Below are positions 62,201 to 64,000 of a stretch of 64,000 nucleotides of DNA, piece by piece. The notes beneath the pieces are model-generated. The model did no database searches and was not told the DNA's origin. It worked only from the letters and a program-made list of their open reading frames with translations. The stretch's first letter is position 1. Each line of letters opens with the position of its first letter. The DNA is taken from positions 77,073 through 141,072 of the forward strand of contig QLIY01000388.1 of NCBI GenBank assembly GCA_003260075.1. Reading direction: 5' to 3'. Made by a program: the position numbers and the translations under genes. Source of the DNA: Phallusia mammillata. Lineage: Eukaryota > Chordata > Ascidiacea > Phlebobranchia > Ascidiidae.

Positions 62201-63045
62201 TGTATCGTAATGTTTTTTAAAAAACTTGGTTCTGCATAGTCAAGATTACGTCCATGATATATCTTTCCATTATGATCAGTTGTAACAATGCTTGTGCAGG
62301 CCCTGAAGAATATATTTTATTTTAACAAACAATATAATTTTTTATGTATATTTACATTTGCATGTAAACTTACTTGCTTCGACCTGTTCCAGATGCAGAA
62401 ACATCATAAACAATGTTAGAAATCACAAGGTCTCCAAGAGGAATTCCAGTAGCATGACTGATACCTCGAATTTCATCCGCATATGGTTGAGGAATAAAAT
62501 GCTCAATATCTTTTGCAATAGCCTCGACAAGCTTAACAAGTGCTTCATTTGGAAGGGCAACTCTATAGAATACCAAATAACACATATGCTTGGTATAGAT
62601 TTTGTAACCAATTATACATACCTTAATAGCTTGTCAATTCCTTTTTGAATAAAATTTGCATCGGCACTTTGCACAACCTTTTGCCACCTTGTATCAAAAC
62701 AAAATTTATATGACAAATACTACCAGTTACCTGTGGTAAAACTCATATAGCTTGTTAGTTAAACAGCAGATTATGTCAACCAATTAAATTAAATTAAACA
62801 TAGTGTTTTACTTTACATCACAATGTGCCTGTCTTTCAATTACCAGTAAGCCTACACACTGATTTTAAGACAGCAATTGAAGACCCACACCTTCACAAAC
62901 AATAGTTTAAAGCATACCTTTGCAAAGGGGGTGCATCCAAATCCACAACAAAAGTTTTAGCAGGTTCTGCCTTGTGCCCACCAAATGCACAAACGGTCAA
63001 GACAAAACTGGCTACCAATACACACGCTAAAAGTTTGGACGACAT
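59257..63045 (-). CDS. NAAA: N-acylethanolamine-hydrolysing acid amidase-like (NAAA / acid ceramidase family)
   Basis: A lysosomal N-terminal-nucleophile amidase that cleaves fatty-acid ethanolamides such as palmitoylethanolamide. Exons in coding order: 63045-62918, 62687-62622, 62562-62374, 62302-62176, 62063-61899, 61842-61816, 61578-61403, 60782-60653, 59370-59257 (TAG), 373 residues (human NAAA 359). It opens with a signal peptide (MSSKLLACVLVASFVLTVCA). The nucleophile is Cys130 in ACTSIVTTD, where the proenzyme should self-cleave. IYHGRNLDY supplies the Arg and Asp, and LVETNYDPWKAPP the Asn. SGDERNTGKWW and YTTVMSA are closer to NAAA than to acid ceramidase (from memory). Exon 6 is only 27 nt if a GC donor (GCAAGC) is used. 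That gives a gap-free match to human NAAA and ASAH1, while the alternative GT donor would add 11 residues. An adjacent tandem copy begins upstream. Confidence 0.88.
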
Positions 63046-63586
63046 GTTTTCCTGTGTTCAAAATAAACACTTGTTGTTTAGTTCAGAACACTTTAAACAC
63101 AAAGAAATCCCGCTGGCACTTTTCCTTAATCGAAGAAACTCCTTGGCATGAAAGGGTGTTCAAATCTTGGTCTACATTTGCATCTTTTGTTATATTTAGC
63201 AGTGATTGGTCGAAAATGTAGGCGGGGGGCGTGGCCTACGTACCGCTGTTTTAAACAATAATTCTCGTCCGCCATCTGCCGGAAATAAATTTTGGTGGCG
63301 AAATGTGTAAATTTTTATGGGAATCTATGAGGATATCTGTTTAATTGCGGTTAATGTTGCGAAAATATATACCTTTACGCAAGATTTTTTATTCACAAAT
63401 GTATAAAACGTTCGATGAAATAAAATCACAAATTGAAGAAAAAGAATAGAAATAGGGAGAATCATAAAGAAAATTCATACTGAAAATCATTAGTAAATTC
63501 CACAGTGTAAGCAGTTACACAGTAACACATAATGGATAATCATCAATTACAGACAGAAAAAAAACTAGACTTTTAGGCTCTTCAAG
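63046..63586. other. Spacer between tandem NAAA-like genes
   Basis: About 540 bp between the start of one copy and the stop of the next, both on the minus strand. It should hold the promoter of the downstream copy. No defined element seen. Confidence 0.5.
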
Positions 63587-63700
63587 TTAATAGTCCGGTC
63601 CGTCCCATCTAATCATGGTTCTATACACCGAAGCGTCAACGGCACTCATAATCGTGGTGTAGGTGGTTTGCTCATTAAATACAGGAGGAACAGACAGCAC
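63587..63700 (-). CDS. NAAA: Last exon of a second NAAA-like gene, continuing beyond the window
   Basis: A 114-nt, phase-0 exon after an acceptor TATAG, ending in TAA. It encodes VLSVPPVFNEQTTYTTIM and then SAVDASVYRTMIRWDGPDY, the same length as the terminal exon of the neighbouring gene and differing at few residues. The stop is only about 540 bp from the start of that gene on the same strand, so the two are head-to-tail tandem duplicates. The remaining exons lie past 64000. Confidence 0.88.
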   Translation of the reverse strand: MLSVPPVFNEQTTYTTIMSAVDASVYRTMIRWDGPDY

Positions 63701-63961
63701 CTATAACAGGAAATGACAGTGCGTTTTGATGGTAAATTTCAAGGAACGCTGGGTGTCTGTCTTGTTCCATTATAATGCACGCGACAGAAGTTGCTGCTAT
63801 TCGAAGACCCCAAAAATTCGACGTAATCTTACACTTCGATTTGTAATTTGACAATGTTAACAAAACTAGGCTATACAATACGTATATGATTCAAATTACC
63901 GTGAATTTAAAAAAATTACCGTGAACGTTTTTAAATATTTGAAATCGAACTGATGTTTTAA

Positions 63962-64000
63962 CTAGTGATGTACCGAATCGGCGAAATTTCGATTCGGCCG
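63962..64000. mobile_element. Possible hAT-like element end, cut by the window edge
   Basis: AGTGATGTACCGAATCGG is a terminal sequence style common in animal hAT MITEs and is followed by an internal palindrome. The partner end is outside the window. Confidence 0.35.

Overview
The window is eukaryotic nuclear DNA. Genes are split into many small exons with GT-AG introns, the DNA is A/T-rich, and it is full of short hAT-like elements and G homopolymers. Tandem animal-type transglutaminases and an NAAA/acid-ceramidase-type amidase point to an animal. I infer an invertebrate chordate, most likely an ascidian such as Ciona, but no single diagnostic sequence proves this. All gene models were assembled by eye from reading frames, splice sites, phase agreement and paralogue comparison, without transcript evidence.

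Layout. (1) 1-17219, plus strand: two tandem transglutaminase genes. The first (1-5034) is 5'-incomplete at the window edge and carries an in-frame TGA in an otherwise intact exon. The second (about 5890-17219) is intact, has the full Cys-His-Asp triad, and appears to carry an extra N-terminal exon resembling the N-terminus of PDE10/PDE5-type phosphodiesterases. (2) 20349-55941: four paralogues of an unrecognised, histidine-rich, roughly 11-12-pass membrane protein, one on the minus strand (20349-32422) and three in tandem on the plus strand (38478-42016, 42976-48967, 50907-55941). They share nearly identical exon lengths and phases. A minus-strand FAD-dependent oxidoreductase (34271-36728) sits between the inverted copy and the tandem trio. 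(3) 59257-64000, minus strand: a complete N-acylethanolamine acid amidase (NAAA)-like gene followed by the last exon of a second tandem copy that continues past the window.

How genes may work together: transglutaminases cross-link proteins, and NAAA hydrolyses fatty-acid ethanolamides in lysosomes. The membrane family has nine histidines invariant in all four copies, many in predicted helices. That would suit a haem- or metal-binding redox protein, and the flavoprotein between the copies is then a conceivable partner, but this is speculation from position only.

Two structural themes run through the non-coding DNA. First, hAT-like elements with 8-bp target duplications are common. Second, in about twenty places the sequence jumps back (near-duplicate) or forward (deletion) exactly at a run of about 10 or more Gs. 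These G-run junctions probably mark stitched haplotypes in the assembly rather than biology, but they truncate copies of real exons and should be known to anyone using this sequence.
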